A stretch of 64,000 nucleotides of DNA, from positions 1,984,001 to 2,048,000 of the forward strand of contig NZ_JAQTHU010000001.1 of assembly GCF_029433255.1 (NCBI RefSeq). The letters run 5' to 3'. Of the stretch, positions 18,187 to 27,505 are shown piece by piece; within the stretch, counting starts at the first letter, position 1; each line of letters starts with the position of its first letter. This DNA is from Lactobacillus sp. ESL0791. Lineage in GTDB: Bacteria; Bacillota; Bacilli; Lactobacillales; Lactobacillaceae. Made by a program: the position numbers and the translations under genes. Under the pieces are notes generated by a model. That model searched no databases and had not been told where the DNA came from. It saw only the letters and a list, made by a program, of their open reading frames with translations.

Positions 18187-20055
18187 TTACTTATCCTTAA
18201 CAGTTTCCGCTGCGTCAATTCCGGCTAAACGTCCTGAAATGTAAGCAAAACCTAGGGTCCCGCCTTCAAAATCAACGTAGGCCTTGCCATACATCCCCGA
18301 GGCATCGGCACCGGTTACGTATAAATTAGGAACCGGCTCGCCCTCTGGCGTTAAGGCATGCATTTTTTCATCAATCGTGGCACCGCCAAGCGTGCCCAAA
18401 TTGCGGGCAATATATTTAACAGCATAAAACGGACCTTGTTCAACCGGAATCATCCGTTTGGTATCGGAAAAGAAGAGGTCGTCTTCACCGCTCTTTTTCG
18501 CACCGTTGTATTGCACAACCGAATTTTGCAGATTATCCTTGTCAACACCCATCTTGTCTGCCAATTCGGCAATTGAATCAGCAATGAAAACAACATTGGT
18601 TGGTTCAAGTTTATTCAGCAAAGCTGTAAAATCGGTCTTTTCGTGTTCCCGCTTAATGTTTTCTTCGGTATCGGTCGGGTAATTGAACTCCATGTAAAAT
18701 TCACGGTGGTTCTTCCACTTATCATAGTGGGCCTCAATTGCCGCCGTGCCGCCCTCTTTGATTTTATCAAGCATTGCCTGATCAAAAATAACGTACTCAG
18801 TCTGCTTAGGCTGCTCCGACAATTCGGCACCGTGAACAGCAAAGTCCAAAGCGTGGGTTTCACTTGCATAACGCTGACCGCGATTATTGACCCGCAGGTT
18901 CGGGAAATCACCCAGGGCATTCATCGGCATCCAGCCTGGTCCAACCAGCTTGACCATGTCACCAATATCTTCATTGCTGAAGGTCTGCCAGAAGTAGTGG
19001 GTCGAGCCGTTAAGGTGGTGGGCCGTTCCGGCATTCCAGGCCATGTTCAAGCCGTCACCGGTATTTTGCAGAACCTGTCCCTGGGTGCTGACATCACCCA
19101 AATATTCCTTGCGCATCGCTGGATTACCGCCAAAGCCGCCGGTTGCAATGATGACTTTTTTAGCATGAACTTCCAGTTCACTGTCATCGCCCTGTGCAAG
19201 AAGGCCGGTAACTGCACCAGCAGCGTCCTGCAACAACTTTTTCGCAGCAAAACCAAAGTACATCTTGCCGCCGATTGACTTAAATTTTTCAATCAGCTTC
19301 GTAATTGCCTTGGTGCCGCCTTCTTGATAGCCGTGCAGGGTTGCAGGCATGCCAATGTGGTCATAACTGCCGCCGGTTCCGGCATCAACGAGCTTCATGA
19401 TACAGCCGTTTTCGTTCAGCCAGTCAACCGTTTTGCCGGCTTCATCAATAATGCGGCGAACCAAAATGGAATTCATGTAGCCTTGCGAAGCATCCATGTA
19501 TTCGTGATAGAGCCACTTCTTGGAAACAACCTTATGCAGGTCTTTCTGCTGCTGGCTGTCAGCTGCAAACATTCCGCCAGCAAAAGTCCCGGCGCCAAGC
19601 GGTGAGATGGTCTTTTCCAGCAAGGCAACACTTGCGCCGTGCTGCTGGGCAGCAAGGGCTGCAGCCGCACCGGCAGAACCGGCACCGACAACCGCAACAT
19701 CAACAGTGATGACTTCTTTAGCAGAAGCAGCACCCTGGGCGCTGTTTTCCTTTAAGGCAGCAAAGTCAACATCTGCCTTGGTCAAGGCATCCTTAACTCC
19801 CGCAATAATTCCGCGCGAGGTCTCCGAAGCTCCCGAAACTACATCGACGTCCACTGATTGCTGGTTAACAATTTTCTGCGCCATCTTTTTAAACGTATTA
19901 TCGGCCAAACTGTCTGGGGCAAAATTATTCAGCGCCTTAACGCTATTAATTTTGTCCTTGTTCAGATCAACTTCAACGTTAATCTGGTGTTCCTTGCCTT
20001 GGCCTGAGCCGGTGTATTTACCCGGTTTTGACGTGATTTTCTTTAACATACTCAT
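18187..20055 (-). CDS. Flavoprotein reductase with covalent-FMN domain plus FAD domain (UrdA/cytoplasmic fumarate-reductase type)
   Basis: 622 residues. Residues 1-95 are an FMN_bind domain ending in DVVSGASETS (71-80), which fits the D-x-x-S-G-A-S/T-x-T signal for ApbE-catalysed FMN attachment, with Thr79 as the likely acceptor. An FAD-binding_2 domain starts at about 118 (VAVVGAGSAGAAAALAAQQHG) and carries ATGGFGGNP and a C-terminal GGATIDEKMHAL region. Architecture and length match cytoplasmic fumarate, urocanate or hydroxycinnamate reductases that use NADH-derived electrons through the bound FMN. There is no signal peptide, so a soluble anaerobic electron-disposal enzyme is likely. No ApbE gene is in the window, so flavinylation would depend on one elsewhere. 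Confidence 0.9.
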   Translation of the reverse strand: MSMLKKITSKPGKYTGSGQGKEHQINVEVDLNKDKINSVKALNNFAPDSLADNTFKKMAQKIVNQQSVDVDVVSGASETSRGIIAGVKDALTKADVDFAALKENSAQGAASAKEVITVDVAVVGAGSAGAAAALAAQQHGASVALLEKTISPLGAGTFAGGMFAADSQQQKDLHKVVSKKWLYHEYMDASQGYMNSILVRRIIDEAGKTVDWLNENGCIMKLVDAGTGGSYDHIGMPATLHGYQEGGTKAITKLIEKFKSIGGKMYFGFAAKKLLQDAAGAVTGLLAQGDDSELEVHAKKVIIATGGFGGNPAMRKEYLGDVSTQGQVLQNTGDGLNMAWNAGTAHHLNGSTHYFWQTFSNEDIGDMVKLVGPGWMPMNALGDFPNLRVNNRGQRYASETHALDFAVHGAELSEQPKQTEYVIFDQAMLDKIKEGGTAAIEAHYDKWKNHREFYMEFNYPTDTEENIKREHEKTDFTALLNKLEPTNVVFIADSIAELADKMGVDKDNLQNSVVQYNGAKKSGEDDLFFSDTKRMIPVEQGPFYAVKYIARNLGTLGGATIDEKMHALTPEGEPVPNLYVTGADASGMYGKAYVDFEGGTLGFAYISGRLAGIDAAETVKDK

Positions 20056-20089
20056 AAATTCCTTTTTAGTAAAAAATCGACAACCATAA

Positions 20090-21301
20090 CTATTTTCTAT
20101 TTCTGTTCGGATCCGGCAACATGATCATGAAGATCGAGGTTAAAGCAAAGACCACACCTTGAATGATAAAGATCAGCAGGTAATTTCTTCCGGAAATAGC
20201 AGAAATAATTACTGGAACACAATATGAAAGAAGTAGTGAAACAGTACCAACTAACCCACCAGCAGAACCAGCATACTTAGGCCCAATTTCTGGGAAAGTA
20301 ATCGGCATCGCCTGCATAATTGGGCCGGTCATGGCGCCAAGAAGGCCACCAATCACCAAGTTAACAGTCAAAACTGAACCGGTCAGGTACCAAGTAATTG
20401 CCATGGAAAGTCCGCCTAAAACAGTGATGAGCACCATTAATGGCTTAGCCCGCTTAGGTTTATTAATCACTGCCGGGCCAAAGGCACTACCGAACATACT
20501 GCCGACAGTCGCAACCGCAGCAACAAAGCCCGCTTGTCCCAGCGTCATTCCTTTGGCAACAAAGGCTTGCGGTAAAACACTTGAGAAGGCTTCACTAGCA
20601 CCCATGCCACAGCCAACACAAAGAGCAACAATCCACGTATTCTTACTCTTAGCGGCATTCTTGAAGAAACTGAATGATGATGCAGACTTATCAGCCTGAA
20701 CTTCCTGCTTGGGAATCTCTTCACCTTTAGGTGTGTCCCTAACAAATAATATCCAGCAGACAGCTAAGATAAGTAACACGACTGACGAAAAGATATAAGC
20801 TGATTGCACACTCGGAAACATCGGCCCTGTAATTTGGGAAAGCATAATCCCGACACTCGCTGAGGCAAAGAAAATGCCCATAGCAAAATTAGTATCTTGC
20901 TTAAACCAAGTACCAAAAATCTTCAGCGTATTGGCATTCAATAATGCCATATACACACCAAACATCAGCAGCATGATCATCATTGTACCGAAGTTCTTGG
21001 CCCACAGACGGCCAAACGCACCGATAACAGAGATTATCAAGCCAACTGTCACAATTTTCTTAGCCCCGAATTTATCAGCCAGCGTTCCCGCAGGAATACT
21101 GAGGAAAACCGCAATCAGCATGGGCGCCATTGTCAAACTGGAAAATTGCGCCATCGAAATATGCAATTCTGGCATAATCTGCGTTGCTAGCGCGGAAATC
21201 TGAAATTGAACGTAACTGCTGATGACATCAAGCAGTGCTGCAATCGCCAAAATCACCCAGCGATAATTCGAAAGCTTCGGTAATTGTTTTTGTTGATCCA
21301 T
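20090..21301 (-). CDS. MFS transporter, probably of organic anions (flavoprotein operon)
   Basis: A 403-residue, 12-helix carrier with motif A GTLADKFGAKKIVTVG between helices 2 and 3 and a second copy-like PKRAKPLMV loop mid-protein. It is closely similar along its length to the carrier at 29470 (shared stretches YVQFQISALATQIMP, FSTWFKQDTN-like and KYAGSAGGLVGTVSLLLSY). Placed between two flavoprotein reductases, it most likely imports their substrate or exchanges it for the reduced product. Ribosome site AAGGAG precedes the ATG at about 12 bases. Confidence 0.88.
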   Translation of the reverse strand: MDQQKQLPKLSNYRWVILAIAALLDVISSYVQFQISALATQIMPELHISMAQFSSLTMAPMLIAVFLSIPAGTLADKFGAKKIVTVGLIISVIGAFGRLWAKNFGTMMIMLLMFGVYMALLNANTLKIFGTWFKQDTNFAMGIFFASASVGIMLSQITGPMFPSVQSAYIFSSVVLLILAVCWILFVRDTPKGEEIPKQEVQADKSASSFSFFKNAAKSKNTWIVALCVGCGMGASEAFSSVLPQAFVAKGMTLGQAGFVAAVATVGSMFGSAFGPAVINKPKRAKPLMVLITVLGGLSMAITWYLTGSVLTVNLVIGGLLGAMTGPIMQAMPITFPEIGPKYAGSAGGLVGTVSLLLSYCVPVIISAISGRNYLLIFIIQGVVFALTSIFMIMLPDPNRNRK

Positions 21302-21330
21302 CTTTTTTTAAAACTCCTTTTTATTTATCA

Positions 21331-22815
21331 TTAATTTTCTGCAGCAGATTGACCAGCCAAGCGCCCAAAAGTCTGAGCGTGGCTGCAGGTAAGACCCGGA
21401 ACCCGGTCTGGGTAGCTGCCCCAGAAGAAGCCGCCGCTGGCATTACCAGCTGCATACAGATGCGGAATGGCGTGGCCCTTCTTGTCAATTACTTCCATCT
21501 TGGTGTTGATCCGTAAACCGTCTAACGTTGCTAGCAAACGCCCGCCAAAAATCACGCCGTAATACGGACCGTTTTCAACTGGAAACAGCCGGAATTTTTC
21601 TTTACCCAGGTCAGTATCTTGGCCCTGACTGCACATCTTGTTAAATTCCTTGACAGTCGCAGACAGTTGGTCTTTGGGCAAGTTCAGCTTTTCAGCTAAT
21701 TCTTCAATTGTGTCGGCCTTCTGCACCATACCGTCATCAATCCGGCGCTGAATTTCTGCCTTATTTTCTTCAGTATTATAAATGCCGGGGAAGCCTAAAC
21801 GCGAGCAACCCTGGGTTCTGAATTGTGCCAAATGATCCATGGTTTCTTCCGACCAAATTGCGGCCTCAAGGTAGCCCGGCTGCTTAGCAGCGGCGTTGGT
21901 GTCAAATTGGTAAGGAACACTCTCATTCTCGAACCGTTCACCATTCAAATTAACCTTAAGCAGCGGGTAGGCACCCATCCAGAAATAGCCATTGTCCTTG
22001 AAGTCAATCACGTAATGGTCTTCTGCATCAGTGCCAACAGGAACTGCCCCGCGATCGAAGATGATTTCGGCTGGTTCCTCATCACGAGCCGCGCCCACTT
22101 TTAAACCGGCTAAAATACCGGAACCGTCGTCACGCGGGCCATCTGAATAAACGTTTTTCTTGTAGCCAAGCGGATCCCACTTCTTCATCAGTTCCACGTT
22201 GGCGCCGTAACCGCCGGTACAAATAATAACACCTTTACTTGCCTGGTATTCAGTTTTTGCTCCGGAGTTCCGGTCACTGGCAATGATCCCCGTCACTTTG
22301 CCGCCAGCATCAGTTACCAGCTCTTCCAGCTTGGTATTGTACTTAAGGGTTACGCCCAATTCCTTGACCTTGGCAATCATCCAGGCACCGTAATGTGCCC
22401 AATCGTCTTCCGGTGTGGCCAGTGCCAATTCGGTATTGAAAGCCGTGTTGACAATTGTTTCGTAGTGTGAATCGGGCTGCGTTTTAAGAACTGCCCCATG
22501 CGGCTTCATAATGTTGTCTTCCAGCCAGTTCGCCGTTTCATCGGTATGGTTGGCCCACGTCCAGAGCAGACGCTCATCAACATTTCCTTGATAAAACAAT
22601 GTTAAAAAGTTCATTAACTTAGCTTTGTCAACCTTAATTCCGGCTCTTCTTTGCGCATTGCTGTCTAATGCAGCAAAGAATGAACGAAATAGGTACTCTG
22701 AACTGCCCATTTTATCAATCAACAAGACCTTGGCGCCCTTTTCTGCGGCTGCCATTGCTGCCATCGCACCGGCATTGCTGGCACCGGCAACAACTACATC
22801 ATAAGTTTTTTCCAT
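21331..22815 (-). CDS. FAD-dependent oxidoreductase, fumarate-reductase-like (first gene of the operon)
   Basis: 494 residues of the FAD-binding_2 family. The N-terminal fold is VVVAGASNAGAMAAMAAAEKG, an unusual G-A-S-N-A-G in place of G-x-G-x-x-G. CTGGYGAN and a C-terminal NASGGFFWGSYPDRVPGLTCS segment follow. It differs clearly from the other two flavoproteins of the operon, so three reactions or three subunits are possible. Start ATG follows GAGG. In the intact ancestral order a LysR gene probably stood just upstream, as judged by its tail at 23007. Confidence 0.86.
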   Translation of the reverse strand: MEKTYDVVVAGASNAGAMAAMAAAEKGAKVLLIDKMGSSEYLFRSFFAALDSNAQRRAGIKVDKAKLMNFLTLFYQGNVDERLLWTWANHTDETANWLEDNIMKPHGAVLKTQPDSHYETIVNTAFNTELALATPEDDWAHYGAWMIAKVKELGVTLKYNTKLEELVTDAGGKVTGIIASDRNSGAKTEYQASKGVIICTGGYGANVELMKKWDPLGYKKNVYSDGPRDDGSGILAGLKVGAARDEEPAEIIFDRGAVPVGTDAEDHYVIDFKDNGYFWMGAYPLLKVNLNGERFENESVPYQFDTNAAAKQPGYLEAAIWSEETMDHLAQFRTQGCSRLGFPGIYNTEENKAEIQRRIDDGMVQKADTIEELAEKLNLPKDQLSATVKEFNKMCSQGQDTDLGKEKFRLFPVENGPYYGVIFGGRLLATLDGLRINTKMEVIDKKGHAIPHLYAAGNASGGFFWGSYPDRVPGLTCSHAQTFGRLAGQSAAEN

Positions 22816-22934
22816 TTTGCTTCCTCACTTCATTTACAAAGGTTGCATTTTTCATCCGCATTTAAGATAACATAATTAAAGTGAATCTTTGCACTAAATC
22901 CAGAATCAAGCATTACTAAATGGAATGCTGCAAT

Positions 22935-22979
22935 AAAAAAGCACATCACGCTTACATTTATCAGTAAACAGCAATGTGC
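22935..22979 (-). terminator. Hairpin terminator upstream of the flavoprotein operon
   Basis: Outer stem GCACAT (22941-22946) with ATGTGC (22974-22979), extended by an imperfect inner stem. On the minus strand it is followed by TTTTTTATTG. It lies just downstream of the duplicated LysR tail and may be that gene's original terminator. Confidence 0.55.
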
Positions 22980-23006
22980 AAATTAAAAAACATTTTTAAA
23001 ATTTTA

Positions 23007-23052
23007 TTAACAGTCCTTATTTCCTGTAAAACTTGTAACGGTTTTTATGATT
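23007..23052 (-). pseudogene. Duplicated 3' tail of the LysR gene at 28407
   Basis: The ~45 bases from the stop codon TTA (plus strand) upward match the 3' end of the LysR gene at 28407-28451 with two or three differences, then lose similarity. Read on the minus strand they encode the same last residues (ending GNKDC). The intact gene lies 5.4 kb away across the RidA/MalY block, so this marks the left border of that block. Confidence 0.75.
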
Positions 23053-23213
23053 TATAATATAGTTTCTGTGATTAAAAAGCATTCTTTACTTTTATTAGCA
23101 TGATAATAATTGTCAGCATATAATTACTGTCCAATCATAAAGCTAGCAGTAAAACTATAATTAGGGTATCCTCACTTCTTAAAAATGATCTATTTTAAAT
23201 ATAGACTTTTTGT

Positions 23214-24398
23214 TTATTCAGCTACAGCCGAAACAATATTATCAACAGCAGCTTTAACATATCTTGGATCGGTTGCCATATTTAATCGTACAAAGCCCAA
23301 ATATTTCTCACCAAATTGTTCGCCATAATCTACTGCTAAATGACATTTTTTTACAACAAAATCATGAACTTCATCCAGAGCAACATATTTTCTTAAATCA
23401 ATCATTACCAAATAGGTTCCTTCTAAGTCACAAACTGTAATCTTAGGTGCTCTATTTCTCAATTCTTTCTTTAAATAATTATAATTGTCTTCAACGATTT
23501 CTAAAACATGTGCAAGCCATGATGATGCATATCTGTATGCCGCTTCAGTTGCAACAACTCCCATTTCATCTACTTCTGTTCTATTAATAGCATGAGCTAG
23601 TTGATCATATTGCTCCATTAATTTTTGGTTTGTAATAATAATATGTGAATGATTTAAAGCAGCTAAGTTAAAGCTCTTGGAGCCAGAATTTAAAGTAACA
23701 AGATTATCTCGATATTTACCATTTGCCACAGTTGCAGAAGGTATAAACTTGTGTCCTGATAACACTAAATCTTGATGAATTTCATCAGATACAACTAATA
23801 CATTATGCTTTTTACAAATTTCTAAAACTTTAGCTAACTCATCTTCAGTCCATACTCGTCCTGCAGGATTGTGTGGCGAGCACTGTAAAAACATCTTTAC
23901 ATCATTATCGACAATTGTTTTTTCAATATTATCATAATTCATTGAAAAATGACCCTTATTATCGTAATTCAAATCAACTTCTACTAGATTACGACGGTTC
24001 TTCTTAATAACATCTGCAAATGGATAATAAACTGGACTTAAAATCATAATGGATTCACCAACTTGTGTAAAGGCATTTACACAATATGCTATACCTGTAA
24101 CTACTCCAGTTGAAAATCTAATCCAATCTTTCTTTATTGGAAAATTATATCTTATCTCCATCCAATCTGAAAATGCTTTGTAGTAACTATCAGGCACTAT
24201 CGAATACCCCATTGGCCCATGGAGTACACGCTGAATCATAGCATCCGTAACACGTTGTGCTGGCTTAAACTCAGTATCGGCAATCCACATTGAAATTAAA
24301 TTTGAATCACCATATGTATCTTTTAATGTATCCCATTTCATCGAGTTTGTATTATGTCTATCAACTAAATATTCATCTAAAAATTCTTGTTTATTCAT
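23214..24398 (-). CDS. MalY/PatB-family PLP-dependent C-S lyase or aminotransferase (copy 1)
   Basis: 394 residues of the class I/II aminotransferase fold. QCSPHNPAGRVWTEDEL and VVSDEIHQDLV bind the cofactor ring. NSGSKSFNLAALNHSHIII carries the PLP lysine in the S-x-S-K-S-F-N context typical of MalY/PatB cystathionine beta-lyases. Such enzymes cleave C-S bonds of cystathionine, cysteine or cysteine conjugates, releasing ammonia, pyruvate and a thiol. Last gene of a RidA-MalY-NhaC-MalY operon. Divergent enough from copy 2 (25784) to suggest different substrates. Ribosome site AAAGGAAA. Confidence 0.88.
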   Translation of the reverse strand: MNKQEFLDEYLVDRHNTNSMKWDTLKDTYGDSNLISMWIADTEFKPAQRVTDAMIQRVLHGPMGYSIVPDSYYKAFSDWMEIRYNFPIKKDWIRFSTGVVTGIAYCVNAFTQVGESIMILSPVYYPFADVIKKNRRNLVEVDLNYDNKGHFSMNYDNIEKTIVDNDVKMFLQCSPHNPAGRVWTEDELAKVLEICKKHNVLVVSDEIHQDLVLSGHKFIPSATVANGKYRDNLVTLNSGSKSFNLAALNHSHIIITNQKLMEQYDQLAHAINRTEVDEMGVVATEAAYRYASSWLAHVLEIVEDNYNYLKKELRNRAPKITVCDLEGTYLVMIDLRKYVALDEVHDFVVKKCHLAVDYGEQFGEKYLGFVRLNMATDPRYVKAAVDNIVSAVAE

Positions 24399-24432
24399 TA
24401 TATTTTCCTTTTTTTAATTTACTTAATACTAT

Positions 24433-25761
24433 TCATTTGCTATCAGATTTTTTATTTCCTATTCCAAATTGGATCATCACAATAACTACTACTATAACAA
24501 GTACAGGATAATATGAATATTTCATTAAATCTAAATATGAAACATTTCCATATTGTCCTGCTAACAATACACTGCTATCATATGGAATTAACGATAATAT
24601 TGCACTTGCCAACACAGTTAACAAACTGGCTACTCTTGTAGAAGAGATATAATAAATTTTACGTAATCGATCTGCAATTGGAGCAGTAATAATAACAGCT
24701 ACTGTATTGTTTAATGTAGAACCTGAAATAAAAGCAGTCAAAAAAGTTATCAGATACTCACAACCTTTAGAGGTTTTAACTTTACTTTGCATTGTATTCA
24801 CAAGCCAATCAATACCGCCATAATATTCAATCAATTGAATTAAGCCAGAAATAAGGCAAGAGAATACTACTAAAAAATACATTTTTTCCATACCAGAACC
24901 TACAGATTTAGTTAATTCAAAAAATGAAATATTTCCGTTTATGATTCCAATTACTCCAGTCGAAATAATTCCCAGCATTAACGTATAAACTACACTTAAT
25001 CCAATTATTGAAGCTACAATAATTATCGCATATGGTAAAATGTTGAGTAAATTATATCCTCTATGTATAGTTTCAATAGTAGAACCATTCCCACTAACTA
25101 ATGCATATAAAATTATCGTTAGAATAAAAGCTGGCATTACCGTTAAAATATCATATTTTACAACATTTTTAATTTTTGCATTTACTTCACTAACTGCGCA
25201 AATTAAAGTACTTGAAATGAAAGAAGTAGAGTCACCAAAATATGCTCCTGCAATTGCTGCAGCACCAGCCATTGCAACATTTAAATGTGCACTATTTGCT
25301 AATGCAACTGCAACTGGAATAACAGTTACTTGAGTTCCTAAAGATGTACCAGTACATGTAGAAATAATTACAGCTATAATAAAAATACCCGGTACTAAAA
25401 AATGTTGTGGAATATAATTTATTCCCATATTTACAATAGCTGATTGGGCACCAATTTTTTCAGCAGCAGCCTGAAAACCACCTGCTAATAAAACAATCAG
25501 AGCTAAGGTCATTACACCTTCTCTACCGGCTCCTTTGGTATAAATAGTTATTTTTTTATCTGTTGCCGTTTTGCGGTCATAACAAAGCAATGCAAATCCA
25601 ATTGCAGCGGCGGCAGCCACACATCGAGGCATCATATCGAACGGATTTTCAGCGCCCTTAATTGTAAAAAAAATTCCAATTCCAACATATAAAATTAAAA
25701 ATATAAGTAACGGAATAAAAGCCCAACCTTTATAATTCTTCTCCGATCTTGATTCATTCAT
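24433..25761 (-). CDS. nhaC: NhaC-family Na+/H+ antiporter or related organic-ion exchanger
   Basis: 442 residues, about 11-12 membrane helices. GTSLGTQVTVIPVA and AGAYFGDSTSFISSTLICAVSEVN are the conserved transport-core segments of the NhaC family. Family members include Na+/H+ antiporters and malate/lactate exchangers. Located between two PLP lyases, it more likely moves the amino-acid substrate or acid product than serves salt balance, but that is inference. Ribosome site AGGAG. Confidence 0.85.
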   Translation of the reverse strand: MNESRSEKNYKGWAFIPLLIFLILYVGIGIFFTIKGAENPFDMMPRCVAAAAAIGFALLCYDRKTATDKKITIYTKGAGREGVMTLALIVLLAGGFQAAAEKIGAQSAIVNMGINYIPQHFLVPGIFIIAVIISTCTGTSLGTQVTVIPVAVALANSAHLNVAMAGAAAIAGAYFGDSTSFISSTLICAVSEVNAKIKNVVKYDILTVMPAFILTIILYALVSGNGSTIETIHRGYNLLNILPYAIIIVASIIGLSVVYTLMLGIISTGVIGIINGNISFFELTKSVGSGMEKMYFLVVFSCLISGLIQLIEYYGGIDWLVNTMQSKVKTSKGCEYLITFLTAFISGSTLNNTVAVIITAPIADRLRKIYYISSTRVASLLTVLASAILSLIPYDSSVLLAGQYGNVSYLDLMKYSYYPVLVIVVVIVMIQFGIGNKKSDSK

Positions 25762-25783
25762 CGCCTTTTCTCCTGATATAACT

Positions 25784-26983
25784 CTAGTTTCTCAATTTTT
25801 TAACTGCTTTTGTCAATCGTTCCATAGCTTTTTGTAACGTAGCTTGCGGACATGCGATATTAATTCGCTCAAATTGTGAACCTGCTTCACCAAACATGTA
25901 ACCATCATCAAAAAAGAGAAATGCTTTTTGCTTCATAAATTTATTTAGTGTTTGATAATCACTAAAGCCTAGGCCTGTACAATCCCACCATTGTAAATAT
26001 GTTCCTTCCATTGGTAAAACTTTAATTTCAGGTATATTATTTCCAATATAGTCTTCTAAGTATTGTCTATTACTATCTATCACTTTAAGCATTTCATGAT
26101 ACCAAGGTTCACCTTTAGAATAAGCAAGCTGTACAGTTTGTAATCCCATCAAATTTACTGGCATACCACTATCGCCCTTTCGGCGTTGTTGATCTTCGAA
26201 CAGATTTCGTAAATATGGATTTTTTATAATAATATTAGCAGCCTGCATGCCTGCTGTATTGAATGTTTTACTTGGTGCTGTACATATAACCGAGTTATCC
26301 GCAGCATTTTCAGAAATAGTAGCATACGGTGTATGTATACTTCCAGGCATTAACAAATCACTATGAATTTCATCAGACAAAACTAAAACTTTATTTGTTA
26401 AACAAATATTAGCTATTTTTTTGAGTTCTTCCTTAGTCCATACTCTTCCTACAGGATTGTGTGGGCTACATAAAATTAACATTTTAACATTAATATCAGA
26501 TGCTTTTGCCGCAAGATCAGTAAAATCTATTGTATATTTTTCGCCGTTAAATTTTAATGGGCTAGTAATAATCTTCCTATGCGTATAATTAATTACATCA
26601 TAGAAAGGATAGTAAACAGGCGTCATTATTAGAATACTGTCTTCAGGCTTTGTAAAAGCTTTGATTGATGTAACAAGAGCCGGAACTACAGAACCATTCG
26701 GAACTATCCACTCTTTTTTTATTTGCCAATTATGAATTTTTTTCATCCATCCTATTACTGCATCATAATAATCATTAGTTGGAACTTCATAACCTAAAAT
26801 TGGATTATCTTCCAATCTTTGTTTTAATCCATCGAGTATTTCTGGTGCTACACTAAATTCCATATCCGCTACTGATAAAGGTGAAACGTCATCAGGTAAA
26901 TTCGGATTTTGCTGACTCATCTCATCCCATTTATATGAGCCCTTTCCCTTACGCGAAATACAAGTTTCAAAATTATATTTCAT
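25784..26983 (-). CDS. MalY/PatB-family PLP-dependent C-S lyase or aminotransferase (copy 2)
   Basis: 399 residues. CSPHNPVGRVWTKEEL, VLSDEIHSDLL and the lysine motif TAPSKTFNTAGMQAANIII define a fold-type-I PLP enzyme of the MalY/PatB group. The N-terminus (RKGKGSYKWDEM, VADMEF) is also typical. The reaction is likely beta-elimination from a sulfur amino acid, or transamination. It lies 12 bases after the RidA stop. Its product type, an unstable enamine, would suit the neighbouring RidA. Confidence 0.88.
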   Translation of the reverse strand: MKYNFETCISRKGKGSYKWDEMSQQNPNLPDDVSPLSVADMEFSVAPEILDGLKQRLEDNPILGYEVPTNDYYDAVIGWMKKIHNWQIKKEWIVPNGSVVPALVTSIKAFTKPEDSILIMTPVYYPFYDVINYTHRKIITSPLKFNGEKYTIDFTDLAAKASDINVKMLILCSPHNPVGRVWTKEELKKIANICLTNKVLVLSDEIHSDLLMPGSIHTPYATISENAADNSVICTAPSKTFNTAGMQAANIIIKNPYLRNLFEDQQRRKGDSGMPVNLMGLQTVQLAYSKGEPWYHEMLKVIDSNRQYLEDYIGNNIPEIKVLPMEGTYLQWWDCTGLGFSDYQTLNKFMKQKAFLFFDDGYMFGEAGSQFERINIACPQATLQKAMERLTKAVKKLRN

Positions 26984-26995
26984 TTAATTAGTACC

Positions 26996-27337
26996 TCAAT
27001 CTTTCTTTAATATTGCATCAATTTCTACACTGACTCCTTGTGCCAATGCAACAACCTGTAAAGCACTACGAGCCGGTTTTCTTTCATCAAAAAATTCATT
27101 GTATGCATCATTAACTTCAGATAACTTGTTTATATCAGTTAAAAATAAGGTGGTTTTTACTATATTGTTTTTATTAAGTCCCTCTTTTAAAGCTACTTTT
27201 TCAATTTCTCTTAAAGATTCTAAAGCTTGATTATGGTATGAACCTGCTTTATCAGTCTTTCCTTGTTCATCGATAGGAAGTTGGCCTGAGACAATAATCA
27301 GGTTATCCACACTTCGAACATTTTCAAATGCTGCCAT
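26996..27337 (-). CDS. ridA: RidA-family reactive imine/enamine deaminase
   Basis: 113 residues from ATG 27337, chosen because AAGAAGGG stands just upstream; a longer upstream frame adds only unlike residues. IVSGQLPID, NNIVKTTLFLTDI and the C-terminal EIDAILKK match RidA, with the conserved arginine in ARSALQVVAL. The usual N-terminal APAAIGPYSQ stretch is missing; the protein begins MAAFENVRSVDNLI. RidA hydrolyses 2-aminoacrylate-type intermediates released by PLP enzymes. As first gene of this operon it should protect against products of the two MalY-like enzymes. Confidence 0.85.
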   Translation of the reverse strand: MAAFENVRSVDNLIIVSGQLPIDEQGKTDKAGSYHNQALESLREIEKVALKEGLNKNNIVKTTLFLTDINKLSEVNDAYNEFFDERKPARSALQVVALAQGVSVEIDAILKKD

Positions 27338-27385
27338 AAAATTCCCTTCTTTTTTAATATGCATGCTTTTGTTGTAAGCGCTATA

Positions 27386-27429
27386 TTGCAATTGCAAATA
27401 TAATTTATCACGATAATAATTTATTGTCA
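27386..27429 (-). promoter_or_regulatory. Promoter of the RidA operon with a palindromic operator candidate
   Basis: On the minus strand TTGACA (27424-27429) and TAAATT are separated by 17 bases. Just downstream, around the expected transcription start, is the perfect 12-bp palindrome TTGCAATTGCAA (27386-27397). A repressor or ligand-responsive regulator bound there would block transcription. The divergently encoded YheO-like protein is the natural candidate. Confidence 0.6.
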
Positions 27430-27505
27430 ATATGATTAATAATATTCTTAACGTAATTGTTTTTTATCAAGTCAACGCGTAAAATAAATATAAGGAGCTA
27501 TTGTA

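Larger units (their letters stand above)
22816..23213. other. Intergenic region between the flavoprotein operon and the second AT-rich block
   Basis: Holds the leader of the flavoprotein operon, a hairpin at 22935-22979 and a duplicated LysR 3' tail at 23007-23052. A weak hairpin near 23187-23210 (TCTAT/ATAGA, followed by T-rich sequence on the minus strand) may end the lyase operon. I see no clear -35/-10 for the flavoprotein genes. Confidence 0.5.

Noticed and set aside
19520..20089. 189-residue plus-strand frame opposite the covalent-FMN flavoprotein
   Set aside because: An Ala/Ser/Pro-rich shadow of a GC-richer gene; the opposite strand has unmistakable FMN and FAD motifs.
26996..27430. 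Longer start for RidA at 27430
   Set aside because: It would run through the promoter and palindrome; ATG 27337 has a strong ribosome site and starts closer to the conserved core.
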